Of a stretch of 40,000 nucleotides of DNA, positions 13,150-23,780 are shown piece by piece; the stretch's first letter is position 1, and each line of letters opens with the position of its first letter. The stretch comes from Hirudo medicinalis (taxonomy: Eukaryota > Annelida > Clitellata > Hirudinida > Hirudinidae). The notes beneath the pieces were generated by a model. That model saw nothing but the letters and a program-made list of their open reading frames with translations. It did not search any database and had not been told where the DNA came from. The position numbers were made by a program, and so were the translations under genes. The DNA lies in assembly GCA_011800805.1 (NCBI GenBank), contig MPNW01000510.1:5556-45555 (forward strand). The letters are read 5' to 3'.

Positions 13150-13443
13150 AACGGTGATGACGATGTCGATGATGACGTCCACTCAGTTCCTTATGACTTT
13201 AGTTCCATCATAATTATGTGCCTTGCCAGCTCGGATGGTTTTATCATTTGCTTATATTAATAATCAGTTGAATATTTTGGAATGGTCGTCGGAGTTTCAG
13301 TCGAGCAGCTTTCGTGCATGGTCGACCATTCTGCCATTAGCTACTTTAAAACTTCCTTAATGGATGCTAATGTGACTTTATGAGCTTCCTTTTTTTTTAA
13401 ATGTTATTATTATTGTTATTATTTCTATTATTATTATTTATTC

Positions 13444-13474
<31 letters not shown>

Positions 13475-15859
13475 TTATCATTATTTCTGTGTTTCTAAGT
13501 AAATTGATTGCTCTAAAATGTTTTTAAATCGTCTAATTGAGTATTTAATATTTGTATGTTGATGTTCAACGAATATTAATATCAATGTCCACTTAATGAC
13601 ATAAGTTATTCGACTCCTGACTATTTTAATTACATGAATCCCTGACGATCCCTAAGATTCGTCAGTTTAAGATTTTAGCATTCGTTCAGAAATTTGGGCG
13701 TCGTTCGCCATTTTGAGAAGTTAATTTCGAACGTGTTCATGACGTTGCACTAATGTGTGTTTAACCTTCCGACAGTGGGAGAGGACCCCGTGTTTTCTTA
13801 CGAGCCGGTCGTCCAACACGAACGTGAGTCGAGTGTCGTGGTTCATAAGTTTTGTTTTTAAATTTGTATATCCTAATGAAATCTTCCTCTGCAAATGTTT
13901 ATAAATAAATAAATAACCGATTAACGTTAATCAATCAATCAGTTAATAATTAATCGATTAATCAGTTAATAATTAATCGATTTATCAGTTAATGAAAATC
14001 AGTTAATAATTAAATGATTAATCATTTAATAATCAGTTAATAATTAATCGATTTATCAGTTAATGAAAATCAGTTAATAATTAAATGATTAATCATTTAG
14101 TAATTAATCGATTAATTGCCAACTTATTGTTCACATTTAGTTGAGACCTTTCAAGCTAAACTCGATCCTTGACTGAGCAAGCAACTGCTGTTGTTTAAGG
14201 AACAGCTATTTAGCTTCAACTAATTGAGCTTCTTAATCTTTAATTATTCAAATATTAATTTAATTAATTTAATAATTGTTCGAATATTAGTCTAACAGTT
14301 AAACCCACTCATACTCACAGTGAAGTACACCAGGCCAGTGATAATTTTGGGACCGCTGAAGGACAGAATCAACGACGACCTCATACTGGAGTTCCCTGAC
14401 AAGTTCAGCAGTTGCATACCACGTGAGTGTCTCCCGTTTGGTAGTCGAAGCCGGTGTAGTCAGTGTAGTCGGTGTGGTCGGTTTGGATGCGGCCAATGTA
14501 GTTTTTGGCAGCCAGTGTAGTTTTGACAGCTAATGTAGTTTTCGATGTAATGCAGGCTGACGGTGTGTTCTTAAGTCATTGTCATCACCAGTGATTATTA
14601 ATAGTTACGATCTTGATGATGATGATGATTTTTTTTTATATTATTATTATTATTATTATAAACTCTAAATTCTGACTTAAGCCAGTTTGTTTGACCTAAG
14701 ACGATAAGCTCCTAATTTCACTCTGAAAAATGATTTCTCCAGACACCACTCGACCTCGCAGGGAGTACGAGGTGGATGGCAGGGACTACTACTTTGTGGA
14801 GTCACGAGAGCAGATGGAGCGAGACATCCAGAACCACATGTTCATAGAGGCAGGGCAGTACAACGACAACCTCTACGGGACCAGCATCAAGTCCGTCAGA
14901 GACGTGGCCGACAGGGTGAGCCAACTGCAGGGACGGTGTTTTGTGGATTGTAACGGTGATGAGATTGCCAGTGGCCAGACTGGTAGTGGCAGATTTTCCT
15001 GGTCGTGGTCTCATCTTTTTACCCTAGCATCACCTCATCATCAGTTATGTTCTTTGGAGAGTGCAGATTATTACTTAATAACTTAATCATTACATGACCT
15101 CACAAGCAGTGTGTGCAGCCATGTGATGGGACGGTTATTAATGAATGTGTTGATTCCATACATTAACGTTTTTAGTACAACCTTAGTACATCCCATCAAC
15201 TTATTTCAATGCCATATTTCATCTTTTTGTTTACAACAGGGCAAACACTGCATCCTTGATGTCAGTGGGAATGCCATCAAGAGACTCCAGGTGGCTGGCT
15301 TGTTTCCGATAGCCATCTTCATCAAGCCCAAGTCCTACGAGGCTATCATGTGAGATTCTTTGTCTGTCGGATTGTTAATGCTATCGGTCGTCATCACAGT
15401 ATCATCATCAGCATCTTCATCACCATCTTCATCACCATCTTCATCATCATCATCATCATCATCATCACGATCACAACTACAGGGAATGGAATAAAAGGAC
15501 AACAGAGGAGCAGGCAAAGAAAACTTTTGAACAGGCTCTAAAAATAGAACAGGAATTCTGCGAATATTTCACCGGTGAGTGGCATCTTTTGCACTCGTTC
15601 GAGTTCGAGTGACTGCAGAACTTTTCAAATAACAAATCCTCGCGTAACGGCCGACGCGAGTGCACGTAATTAGAGGAATAATTACGCTTATACGAATAAT
15701 TAGTTACCTATTATGAGTCGTAATACGCTTGCCTTGCCTTGATGACCAGCCATCGTCAACGGAGACACTGCCGACGAAGTCTACATGAACATCAAGGAGG
15801 TGATCGGCGAACAGTCCGGACCTGTCGTGTGGGTCCCCTCACAGGATATCTACCTCTGA
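1966..15859 (+). CDS. dlg: Discs-large (Dlg/DLG1-4) MAGUK scaffold protein, 24 exons, 5' end not found
   Basis: Cortical scaffold that clusters receptors, channels and polarity proteins at junctions and synapses. Exons: 1966-2052, 2307-2438, 2784-2917, 3211-3387, 5253-5582, 6434-6481, 6932-7056, 7389-7491, 7771-7840, 7936-8072, 8642-8783, 9048-9282, 9591-9747, 9849-9951, 10392-10494, 10779-10964, 11164-11218, 11586-11688, 13776-13823, 14321-14422, 14743-14915, 15240-15349, 15483-15574, 15750-15859. All 23 junctions are GT/AG and in frame, giving 1,019 residues to a TGA stop. Counted from the first full codon: L27 at ~30-85, Asn/Gln-rich linker 118-286, PDZ1 ~297-384, PDZ2 ~392-480, PDZ3 ~576-660, SH3 ~693-765, hook to ~825, guanylate-kinase-like ~827-1010. 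Carboxylate-binding GLGF loops are visible in all three PDZ domains. The first exon and the two linker exons are the least certain. Confidence 0.96.
2307..2917 (+). other. dlg: dlg L27 domain exons (2307-2438 and 2784-2917)
   Basis: Two exons encode the L27 heterodimerisation helices ([15 protein letters not shown]..., then [17 protein letters not shown] and [16 protein letters not shown]). L27 domains pair with partner scaffolds such as CASK/Lin-7-type proteins. An Asp codon is split between the exons (G at 2438, AC at 2784). The 345-base intron holds GGT/GAT repeats. This N-terminus is the L27-containing (beta/S97-like) type rather than the palmitoylated type. Confidence 0.93.
3568..3636 (-). 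mobile_element. Probable tRNA-derived SINE fragment
   Basis: Read on the minus strand, this has the layout of a tRNA-related head: GCGGTGATTGCGATGA, then CCTCTGACTCCGGGG (anticodon-arm-like), then CCTGGAGTTCAAATCCAGG, in which GTTCAAATCC matches the pol III B box and is flanked by a perfect stem. The A box is weak. It is probably a decayed SINE head in a dlg intron, not a functional tRNA gene. Confidence 0.45.
4387..4572. repeat. Minisatellite, unit about 18-19 bp
   Basis: Around ten degenerate copies of a unit close to ATAGATACAATATCAATAG, with variants at the GATAGATA/GGTAGATC position. Adjacent copies are similar enough to look recently expanded. Confidence 0.85.
4655..4800. repeat. TGATTA/TGATTG hexamer array
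   Basis: Nearly pure alternation of TGATTA and TGATTG units, strongly strand-asymmetric (G/T-rich on the plus strand), inside a dlg intron. Confidence 0.9.
6434..7491 (+). other. dlg: dlg PDZ1 exons (6434-6481, 6932-7056, 7389-7491)
   Basis: The three exons encode [19 protein letters not shown], then [18 protein letters not shown], then [12 protein letters not shown]...[13 protein letters not shown]. This matches the first PDZ domain of Dlg, which binds C-terminal peptides with the GLGF loop; the conserved helix His (THAVAV) for class I ligands is present. A 16-codon exon carries the domain's first strand. The introns hold TCA and TGA arrays. Confidence 0.95.
7492..7770. repeat. dlg intron with TGA/GAC arrays running to the 3' splice site
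   Basis: AAT and GATGATGGT/GACGAC triplets span about 7505-7612, and a second GAT run at about 7746-7766 ends directly at GATGATGCAG, the acceptor of the next exon. Confidence 0.85.
7771..8783 (+). other. dlg: dlg PDZ2 exons (7771-7840, 7936-8072, 8642-8783)
   Basis: A basic inter-PDZ linker ([12 protein letters not shown]) leads into [21 protein letters not shown], then [20 protein letters not shown] and [19 protein letters not shown]. This is the typical second PDZ of Dlg, with the class I His in THEEAV. The three exons join in phases 1 and 0. The intron between 8073 and 8641 carries long TGATGATGC/TGGTGA arrays at about 8089-8213. Confidence 0.95.
9048..9951 (+). other. dlg: dlg PDZ2-PDZ3 linker and PDZ3 exons (9048-9282, 9591-9747, 9849-9951)
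   Basis: The first exon is a His/Ser/Asn-rich linker ([28 protein letters not shown]) ending SAGDEDVSR. The next two encode [40 protein letters not shown] and [20 protein letters not shown]. The REPRK start is the hallmark of Dlg PDZ3. Class I His is present (SHEQAA). The acceptor at 9048 lies in a purine-poor but weak context; it was chosen because it alone keeps frame. Confidence 0.94.
10159..10227. repeat. AAT triplet array
   Basis: Interrupted AATAAT repeats in the dlg intron after PDZ3. Confidence 0.85.
10392..11688 (+). other. dlg: dlg SH3 and hook exons (10392-10494, 10779-10964, 11164-11218, 11586-11688)
   Basis: The exons encode [16 protein letters not shown], then a split [17 protein letters not shown]3 start, [32 protein letters not shown], and [14 protein letters not shown]. 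They are followed by a Lys-rich hook segment ([19 protein letters not shown]). In MAGUKs this SH3 packs against the guanylate-kinase-like domain, and the basic hook binds calmodulin or 4.1-type partners (family knowledge). A G-rich tract lies in the last of these introns. Confidence 0.95.
11405..11490 (+). repeat. G-rich tract with G-quadruplex potential
   Basis: Repeated GGGGTGGGGTTAGGGGTGG-like words with at least six separate runs of three to five G within about 85 bases. It resembles a degenerate TTAGGG/GGGGTT tract. It lies in the dlg intron between the SH3 and hook exons, on the transcribed (plus) strand. Confidence 0.75.
11689..13775. repeat. Largest dlg intron: TCA arrays and AT-rich DNA
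   Basis: TCA/CAT arrays lie at about 11922-11971, 12060-12128, 12252-12332 and 12963-13025, a complementary TGA array at 13115-13150, and ATT repeats at about 13405-13475. No exon is recognised. A sequence at 12872-12882 resembles a pol III B box on the minus strand. Confidence 0.8.
13776..15859 (+). other. dlg: dlg hook end and guanylate-kinase-like exons (six exons to the TGA stop)
   Basis: Encodes [82 protein letters not shown] and AIFIKPKS, ending [11 protein letters not shown]. As in other MAGUKs, the ATP-binding P-loop is degenerate (ILGPLKDR lacks the GxGK motif), so this is a phosphopeptide-binding module rather than an enzyme. The C-terminus differs from the vertebrate ending WVPAKEKL. 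Exons: 13776-13823, 14321-14422, 14743-14915, 15240-15349, 15483-15574, 15750-15859. Confidence 0.96.
13918..14117. repeat. AT-rich tandem repeat, higher-order unit
   Basis: Words such as CAGTTAATAATTAATCGAT and ATCATTTAATAATCAG recur. The block running from TCGATTTATCAGTTAATGAAAA to AATGATTAATCATTTA occurs twice about 75 bp apart. It lies in the dlg intron before the guanylate-kinase-like exons. Confidence 0.8.
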
Positions 15860-18064
15860 TTGGCCGATCAATTTCTACATCTTTCAATTGGTCGCTTAGT
15901 ATTCCAGTTCCGGTCGGTCGGTTTACGTTAGCGTCTTCGACCGATCCTCACTGGCCGGAAGGTTTTTTTTTGTTCGAGCCTCTAGGATAATAATAATAAT
16001 AATAATAATAATAATTGTTTTTAATTTATTTGTTTCTATTTTTACTTGAAATAATTTTTATTTATAATTCTGCCCTGGTAGTCGCGAATGGATGTCGCCA
16101 AAAAATATTAATCGTCGTCATTGTAGACGTGAACTCGTCTCGAGGATCTCGGGTTTGTCGGCCCGCATATTTATACGACGGTTTCGTAAACAATTAAGAG
16201 GAGGCTTGCTATTGGAAGGTATATTTTTATCCTCGCACCTATCGCCGCTAAGGTATCGAAGGATTTTCGCGAAGATCGCCAAGAAGCCGTTTAACTTCCA
16301 TTCTGAATAGGATTATTTTTATAGCGTCGGTCCTGCGAATCCAGTCCTTATTGGTTGGAATTCGAGAGAGCGATTCCATCCTGATTTAGGATTCCTCGTC
16401 GCACAAACCTCCGAAGCCACGATTTCACAAACATTTACCATTGCAAACGAGGCACCTCCAATTCTGCCAGTTAAATTAATTTAAATTAATTAATTAATTG
16501 TAATTCTGCTCGTTAAAGGCCGATCGCGGCCCGTTAAAAGGTTGCGTTGTAAGTGTAGATTCGTCGATTGTTTTCGTTTTACTGTAAATCTTTAATTAAT
16601 CGAGTTATTTATTCAAAACGTTTCTGTATTGATTTTTTAAGTTTGTATCTTTCTGAATTAAATTCTTTTGTTTGTTTTTTTATATCCATTTGGTTTGTAT
16701 CGATGTTCACGTGCCCACTGAGTGGGCAGGTTTTTGTGTTTTCAAGTGTCAGTCATAATCTGAGTCACAATCCAGATTTCTTGATAAATCTTTATAGATC
16801 TTTATGAATGCCCTCACTGCCCCTCGAGAGTTTGTCGTTATGGGGCGTCTCGATCGTGATTGGACGAATTCGAATCAATTTCATTTGCGAGCGTCGCGAT
16901 GTTCCGTGAACGTGGACGGACCAATTGAGGAAGGAATCGAAAGCAACGAACGTAGACTTCCATATCAGCCTGGAGACCAATCGACGAGCAAACCCGTCGG
17001 AAGACGTCGTCCCGCTGCGGGTTGCGATGAATTTTTCAAAATCACGTTCTCAGTCGCATTTATCTTCCTTGCATTTTGCGTTTTCACGTGATCACGTGAT
17101 CCTCGTCGAATTAATCGTAGCGTATTCTGAATCTTGTCATATCGATTACATGGATTTATTAGGTTACGTGTCATGGACGGTGCAACCACAGTCTTCAGTT
17201 TGTTTGTCGTTCCAGTTCGTCGGGCCGGCGAGGTCTCGGCTGGTTTTCATTTCAAACTTGGAACTAACATTTCCAAATCTGCTAGACTTACCTTCGAGAT
17301 CTGTCGAGATGCTCACTTGTTTTCGAGTAAGTAAATACGTGTCAAGGGCACCGACTTCGCATGCCGGGCGTCGTGCGAAATCAAGAAATCTTAGAATATC
17401 GACTCGTGGTGTTTAACATCTCCTTCTAATTGGGCACTTTATGATTCAGGTTCGACCACTGAAATTACCAGGATGTGGAGCCATCGTTAATGTGTTAATC
17501 GTGTTAATACGTAATTCGTAGTCGCGTTAATATGTAATCCGACGGCTCGTCCGACTTCACTCATTTCCATTTATGTTGGAAACATCTTTATTGTATTTCT
17601 TGAGCTGCAAAATTTGGAAGCATTTTTCCCAGGGCCATCGTCTGCAGTCGAAAGCTGTATTCATCACTCGTGCAGGGTTCCTTGAAATGCAATCTACAAA
17701 TCATCGTTCAACCTTTGCGTGCTTATTTACCTGTTCGGCATCTTAACCGAGAGTTATTCTGTTTGCACGAGCTAACCTCGATGGACATCCCGCTCAGATG
17801 GCAGAATTACATTCTGGCTTGGTTCTGATTTGTTCCAACGATTAAAACATGCAGCATCTTTCAATACGTTCTTGGCGCAGTTGGATCCCCAAAAATGATG
17901 TTCTAAGAGTGTCGAAGATGCTGGCCACTAAGATGAGATGTTGTTTCAATCATGACCTTTCACAGCTCGAAGTTTTTCTTGTAAACTTCCTTATTTTACT
18001 GGAAGCTCCAAAAACTGTTATCATTTATGTTATTATAAATATTTATTGTATTATTATTATTATC

Positions 18065-18104
<40 letters not shown>

Positions 18105-19284
18105 GATATGATTTTAAAATGTTCTCAGCCAATCAAACGCTGGAATTGATTGGTGTCAAAATGAATCGACTTGAAGGACAATTTGTCGGGAGGAGCACTC
18201 GTAGTTTCACCACTGCTCCAGATTGTGGCTGTCAGGAGCACTTGAGGGTTTCAATAAATGAACTGATTGATTATATTTCTCCATTCATGATTAGTAGTTC
18301 TTTTCTTTCGTCATAAGTATTTTTCATGTGTACTGATCCCTTGCTGCAGTCTTAGCTCTGTACTGATTGCCTGTTGTCTGGGCATTTTCGACGAGTGCAA
18401 AAGTCATCGGTTTAGTCATGCCGTGTTGCTTTCCGTTCTCCGTTCGTGTCCACGATGTGTGTCATTGTGTTCTTGCTCTTGTATTTATGTATTTTCGTTT
18501 TGTTGTTAATCAGTTGTTAAGGACGTTCTACTCAATTTTACGATGTAATCGCAAGTCAGAGAGGACCAGAAAATGAGTCGTGTTTCGATTGTCGTTAGAT
18601 GCCAGTTTGGCGAGGCCCTTGATTGTTGAACACAAAAGTGTTGTAGGTTGCTCTATTCTGCACGTTCGCCAGGCTATCCACTAAGCGTAGTTATCTGTGA
18701 GAACTAAGTTGGTTTTGTCTTTGGTTCCGTTCGTTCGCAGCTGGGGCGTAAAACCTCCCCAAATAGCAATGTTGCGTTATGGTTTCACTGATCTTTTTGG
18801 TGCTTTCTGTGATGATGATGATTATAAAGTAAATCGAAAAGTAAGCAGTGTCGATGATTCGCACCGTGAAGCCAGTCCTACTCGTCCGGCGGCGCCGTGT
18901 CGCGACCGTTCCACCTTTTCATCTCTGACGAAGATTCCACCTGTCGTATGTCTCTGATGAATAAACCACAGTTAGTGTTATTAATCAGCAGTCGATTCGT
19001 TTAAATTAGTTAATTAATTTATTTTGGCCTCGTGATGTAAACCGATGCTTCCAGGCACGCGCCGGGAACCACACACAGCGGCAGATTTAGAGGCTGCCGG
19101 TAGGGCCGTGGCCATCCCGCGTTTCTTTTTTTAAATCTAAGGGAAAATGGATATGTTTTAAATAAATGTATTTTATTTCGATAATTTACGACCACGGAAA
19201 TATTAGTTAGCGTGCCTCTATAAATACGTAAAAATATCGTAATACATAAAAAATTTCAAACATGTCTTCCGGCTGTTCCTCACA
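15860..19284. other. dlg 3' UTR / intergenic DNA
   Basis: No convincing exon. The first AATAAA signals after the dlg stop are at 18253-18258, 18960-18965 and 19161-19166, so the dlg 3' UTR may be 2.4-3.3 kb. An AAT array lies at 15989-16013 and an ATT array at about 18047-18105. Open frames near 16800-17420 are unconserved-looking and lack splice support. This stretch is visibly richer in CpG than its flanks. Confidence 0.5.
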
Positions 19285-19860
19285 TTGGCCTCAAATAATC
19301 AATCTTTTGACCAGAGACTCTTCCAGCCAATGAACTGGTCATAATTCGTCCTGAGTGAGAGTCCACAAAAATCCTCTTATCCGTTCGAACTAATCCCCCC
19401 CCACCAAGCAAAAACAAGTCCTCATCATCAATCATGCCAATGTTGCGTATGTTGTTGTCACTTATTCAACAAAACTAAACAAAGGTATTTATAGCTTCAA
19501 CTTTAGCAGAGATATTGCTTGTTAAGAAATTGTGCACAAATTATCTTTTAACCCTTCTACAATTGTCGAAGGGCTTCTCCGGCTGTCAAATGAACAATGG
19601 CCATCCAACGACCACTTACCTCACATAACAACTTTAATAACTTCAATAATAATTTACTTTATAGTTTTTTTAATGTATTTTCTCTTGTAATCACCATCAA
19701 ATATTAATCTTGAGCAACAAGAAGCCATCATCCTTCGACTTTGCCAGCCATTTTTTTAACCATCATTTTTCAGGCCTTACGCTCAGGTCTTTCTTTTAAA
19801 GCAAATTTTATTTGGTTTATCTTATAAACCAGGGCAGATGATTTGAACTGACGATCTTTA
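19285..19860 (+). repeat. Diverged direct repeat, copy 1
   Basis: Aligns by eye with 25803-26390 in the same orientation. Shared words include CAATGAACTGGT, CTTATTCAACAAAACTAA, AAATTGTGCACAAATTATCT, AATTGTCGAAGGGCTT and CGACCACTTACCTCACATAA. The copies differ by many substitutions and small indels. No reading frame or terminal motif identifies it. Confidence 0.8.
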
Positions 19861-20795
19861 TATGACTTTCGATGACCAAACATTTCCAAAAAGCTCAAAA
19901 GCGATCCTCTAATTTATGATTAATCTGATGTCGATTTGATCCAATTTTCGATTCGAAAACCAGGTTGAAGTAAGCAACGGTTAATTTAAAGTCACATGTG
20001 GCGCATTTCCTAAACATGGAAATTATGTATTTTTTTTACCAATTTTGAGTACATCAAAGTGAAATTTCACGAATGGGAACTTGTCCCATTTTCCCCCTAA
20101 GAAACTTAGTTGCAGAAAATAGCTGGTAATTTAACAACGCCAAACTATTTGAAAAATTGAGGAAGGTCGCGAATGAAATTGCAAATCTTCGATTCGATTA
20201 AAGAACTTTCAAATGTCGGCTAACAGCAATTAAGTTAAATAGTTTCCAGAGAAGCGTCAACGGCAAATTATCCACTCATTCGCCAATAACCAGCATTATG
20301 ATCTGCAACATCCTCACTTCTGATCAAACAGAAGTCACCGACACCTTCCATGATTACTTTGCAAGTAATTCGACTGCAGATGGTGATAAAGACCTAAGTT
20401 GAGGAATTTGGTACTAACAATAATCTCGAGCGTGCAGAGAATGTTAATACACTTCACATTCCTTTATTCTATAGTAAAGTGCTTCTTCTGCAGCCTGTAA
20501 GAAAAGTAAATCATGAAGATTCGATAAGATAAGATAAGATAAATTGATGCAACAGATTGATGTTATCAAATACATTTCAAATTGAGCTCAAAGACAAAAC
20601 CCACTTTGCCGATGTTTCTACCGCTCATCATCTTGATTAGATTTTCCATGTGGGAAATTCCATCGTGATGCGTTAGAATAAGGAAAGGACTGAAGTTCAA
20701 GAAATTTAAGTTATGTTTACAAAATGCAATAGAAAATAAAGTATTTATACTAATAATACTTTATTAAGATTATAATATAATATATACAGTTAACC
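19861..20795. other. AT-rich DNA downstream of the minus-strand gene
   Basis: No gene recognised. A minus-strand poly(A) signal (TTTATT on the plus strand, AATAAA on the minus) at 20760-20765 sits about 31 bases past the stop of the minus-strand gene. A short AAGAT repeat is at about 20522-20541. Confidence 0.6.
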
Positions 20796-23497
20796 TCACC
20801 ATTTCCTAAGCACAACCTGAAGAAGGAAATGAATGCGACCTCTCTTTTCAGGATTCATTACAAATTCTTTGAGGCTACATTTTATCGGGGAATACCGATC
20901 AAAAGTATGCCGTCCAAAAACACCATTGATATAACGGGGAACAAACAATCCTTTGATCTATACAAAAATTTCAAATAAAAATCAATTGTTTAAAGAATAT
21001 AATGAATAGTTATCTATCGCTCACATTTTGGAGGTTGATGTCATCTCCCAACATTATCCAAGTAGTATAAAATATATCCAATATTTGCAGGTTTTTCATG
21101 AATTTGTGCATTTCATCCTTCTCAAAAGGTTCCTCTGAGGTTCCAAGAACTTCGAAGTGGTTTGCATTTCCAAAATATTTATCCATCAGCTCAACAGTCT
21201 CTTCCTTGAAAGTCAGGTATGAGGAACATGTAATGCCTTTTGGCAGGTACGACTGCGACCAGCCGTCATGGCCGTAACGACTCACAAGTTTCATAAGTTT
21301 TATGGACGGATAACATTTGAAGACCTGTTGTCGATGCAAAAGCAACTCTTTAAAAAGACGCTTTTAAATTTCAAACATGTCTCACGATAATGCAAAAGAA
21401 CTTACACGAAAAAGATTGAGAATGTCATAAGTAATGAAGTTCAAGTAATGTACGAATGTTTTTACAGCTCTTTCCATTTCCTCGGGCAAATGATCGCGAA
21501 AACAATATTCCGTGCTTTCCGAACCAGCCGACTTAAAGCCATAAAAGCCTTCTACGAAACTGTGTATTCGTTGCAGTTTCTGGGCGTCGTCTCGTGCTGT
21601 CGTGAAGTACTTGAACAAGAGGTTCGTGAGCAAGGGCTCGTAGCCAAAGACCGACTTCATGCTGAGATCCACTGCGTGCCGAAGAGAGGAATAGAATGCA
21701 ACGCAAACGAGCTCCCCGTTATAAAGGTCCTGGAAAATAAAAAGACCGGATTTTTTGCTTCTTCGTAAATTGTATTGCTCAGTTAGTGGCTTGTTTTTAA
21801 TGGTGATACTTTGGTCGTAATATTGTCGCCGTGATATATTTCAAGTATTACTTCGTTAGGTACGAATTGTGCTGAACCGTTTCGGAGATTAAAGTCAGAA
21901 CTTGTTCTAGTCAGGGAGGCATTAAGGCCTTGCCAGACCCCCTGGTTGGCATGAACATGATTGGTTATCAAACAAACCTCTTTTTGGTGCTTGAAAGTTC
22001 CTATATATTCAAACAGAGGAAATCTCAAGACCTCTTGACTGAACAGCAGTTTTTCTAATATAGACATGGCTATCAAATTTTAAAAGTTAATTATTTGCAA
22101 TAAATAGTTATATAGGAATTGCATTGATTACAAAAAGCTCAGATGATTAAGAAATATATTATAAAAGTGCTATGTAGCATAAATTAATTTGCGTGAATAA
22201 TTAATTAATGGTAATTATTATATTGCAAATAATTTGTATCGCAATAAGTTAAATTGTTCTTACATAGTTGGGACACCCAAGAAGCCCATCTTCTTTTGTT
22301 TGGGTGTTCGTAATCAGATTCATCTGTCAAGCTCAGCATCCAAAGAGTTGCAACTACGTCTAAGATAAAGGTTAATTTGCATAATATGTGTTTTGATTAT
22401 TGCAATAAATATGTTTTTAATATAATATAATATAAAATTTTCCAATGTCAAAACAAAACAAAAAACAATTCTACTAATTATGGACAACACGTAATTGGCA
22501 AATATTTTTTTTATTTATAATAAATTACAAAACTTATATTTAAACGTTACACTTATTCAATCATCGAAATCATCTTACCGTGCAAATCCGAGATGCGAAG
22601 AGTGCAACGTTCGTGATCGAACGATTCGTTGATTTGGAACTCGATGGCATCTCTGTGATTTTCCACCGCAACTTTCAGTACTTTGAGCTGACGTTCAATT
22701 TTTTTATTGCGGTCGTAACTTAACAAAGTCCTTTTGTCATCGAAGGGCAGAGCAGATGCCAGTGAAATAAAGAGTTTTTTAATTAAATTGCATTTTAACG
22801 AACACGTTTTTTTAAATTGACTGAATTTGGTCGGGACATGAACAATAATAACATATCGAGGCTTGATGTTGACGTGACAAGTGATTAGCGACAAATTCTT
22901 CGTTCGTACTTTAAAGTTACTTCGAACTTGGGTCCTGAAAAATAACAGTCCGGCAGGAGCCCGAGCAACTGAAGGAAGACCATTTCCACCTCGCGATTGA
23001 AGATACCTTGCTGTCAAAAGTATATTTTATAGTTAAATATTGCATTTTACGACTTCATCGTGTGTTAACAGTTTGCAAAAAAGCTTAAAAAAACAAAAAA
23101 ATAACTACATTTGCAGATTTAGTGACAGTTTTTTCGTACTTAAAACTGTGCGAGCGTATAACCGAGAAAGCCGTCTCCTCCAAATGGCGAGCATATTTTG
23201 ACAAAACATGTTTAAACGAAAAAAGCTTTGCTAAATGTTTTTCAAAATGATGACAGACACAGCCTTTGACGTTACCTTAAAGATGGCAAAGTGAAACACT
23301 TCATAGCAGTTTACAACTAGGAATCTTATCAAAGTTTCGGGAACAACTCCTAAGGAAATAATAAATATTAGTGTCCGCTCACGATCGGGAAAACAACGAA
23401 ATAAATACTAAATTGATGATGATCAATTATTAATATTATTAATGTAATTAAACATTCGTTAATAACAATTGGAAGTATTAGTAATTAACAATAGTAT

Positions 23498-23528
<31 letters not shown>

Positions 23529-23660
23529 ACAATTATTTTAGTAAAAAACTAACTCTAACAATTATTAATTAACAACAACAACAATAATAATAATAATAAT
23601 AATAAATAAATAACAATTATTTTAGTAAAAAACTAACTCTAACAATTATAAATTAACAAC

Positions 23661-23699
<39 letters not shown>

Positions 23700-23747
23700 A
23701 CAATTATTTTAGTAAAAAACTAACTCTAACAATTATTAATTAACAAC

Positions 23748-23780
<33 letters not shown>

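Noticed and set aside
16804..17416. Overlapping plus-strand frames of 95 and 163 codons after dlg
   Set aside because: No domain, no splice or start context; frames probably stay open because this stretch is CpG-richer.
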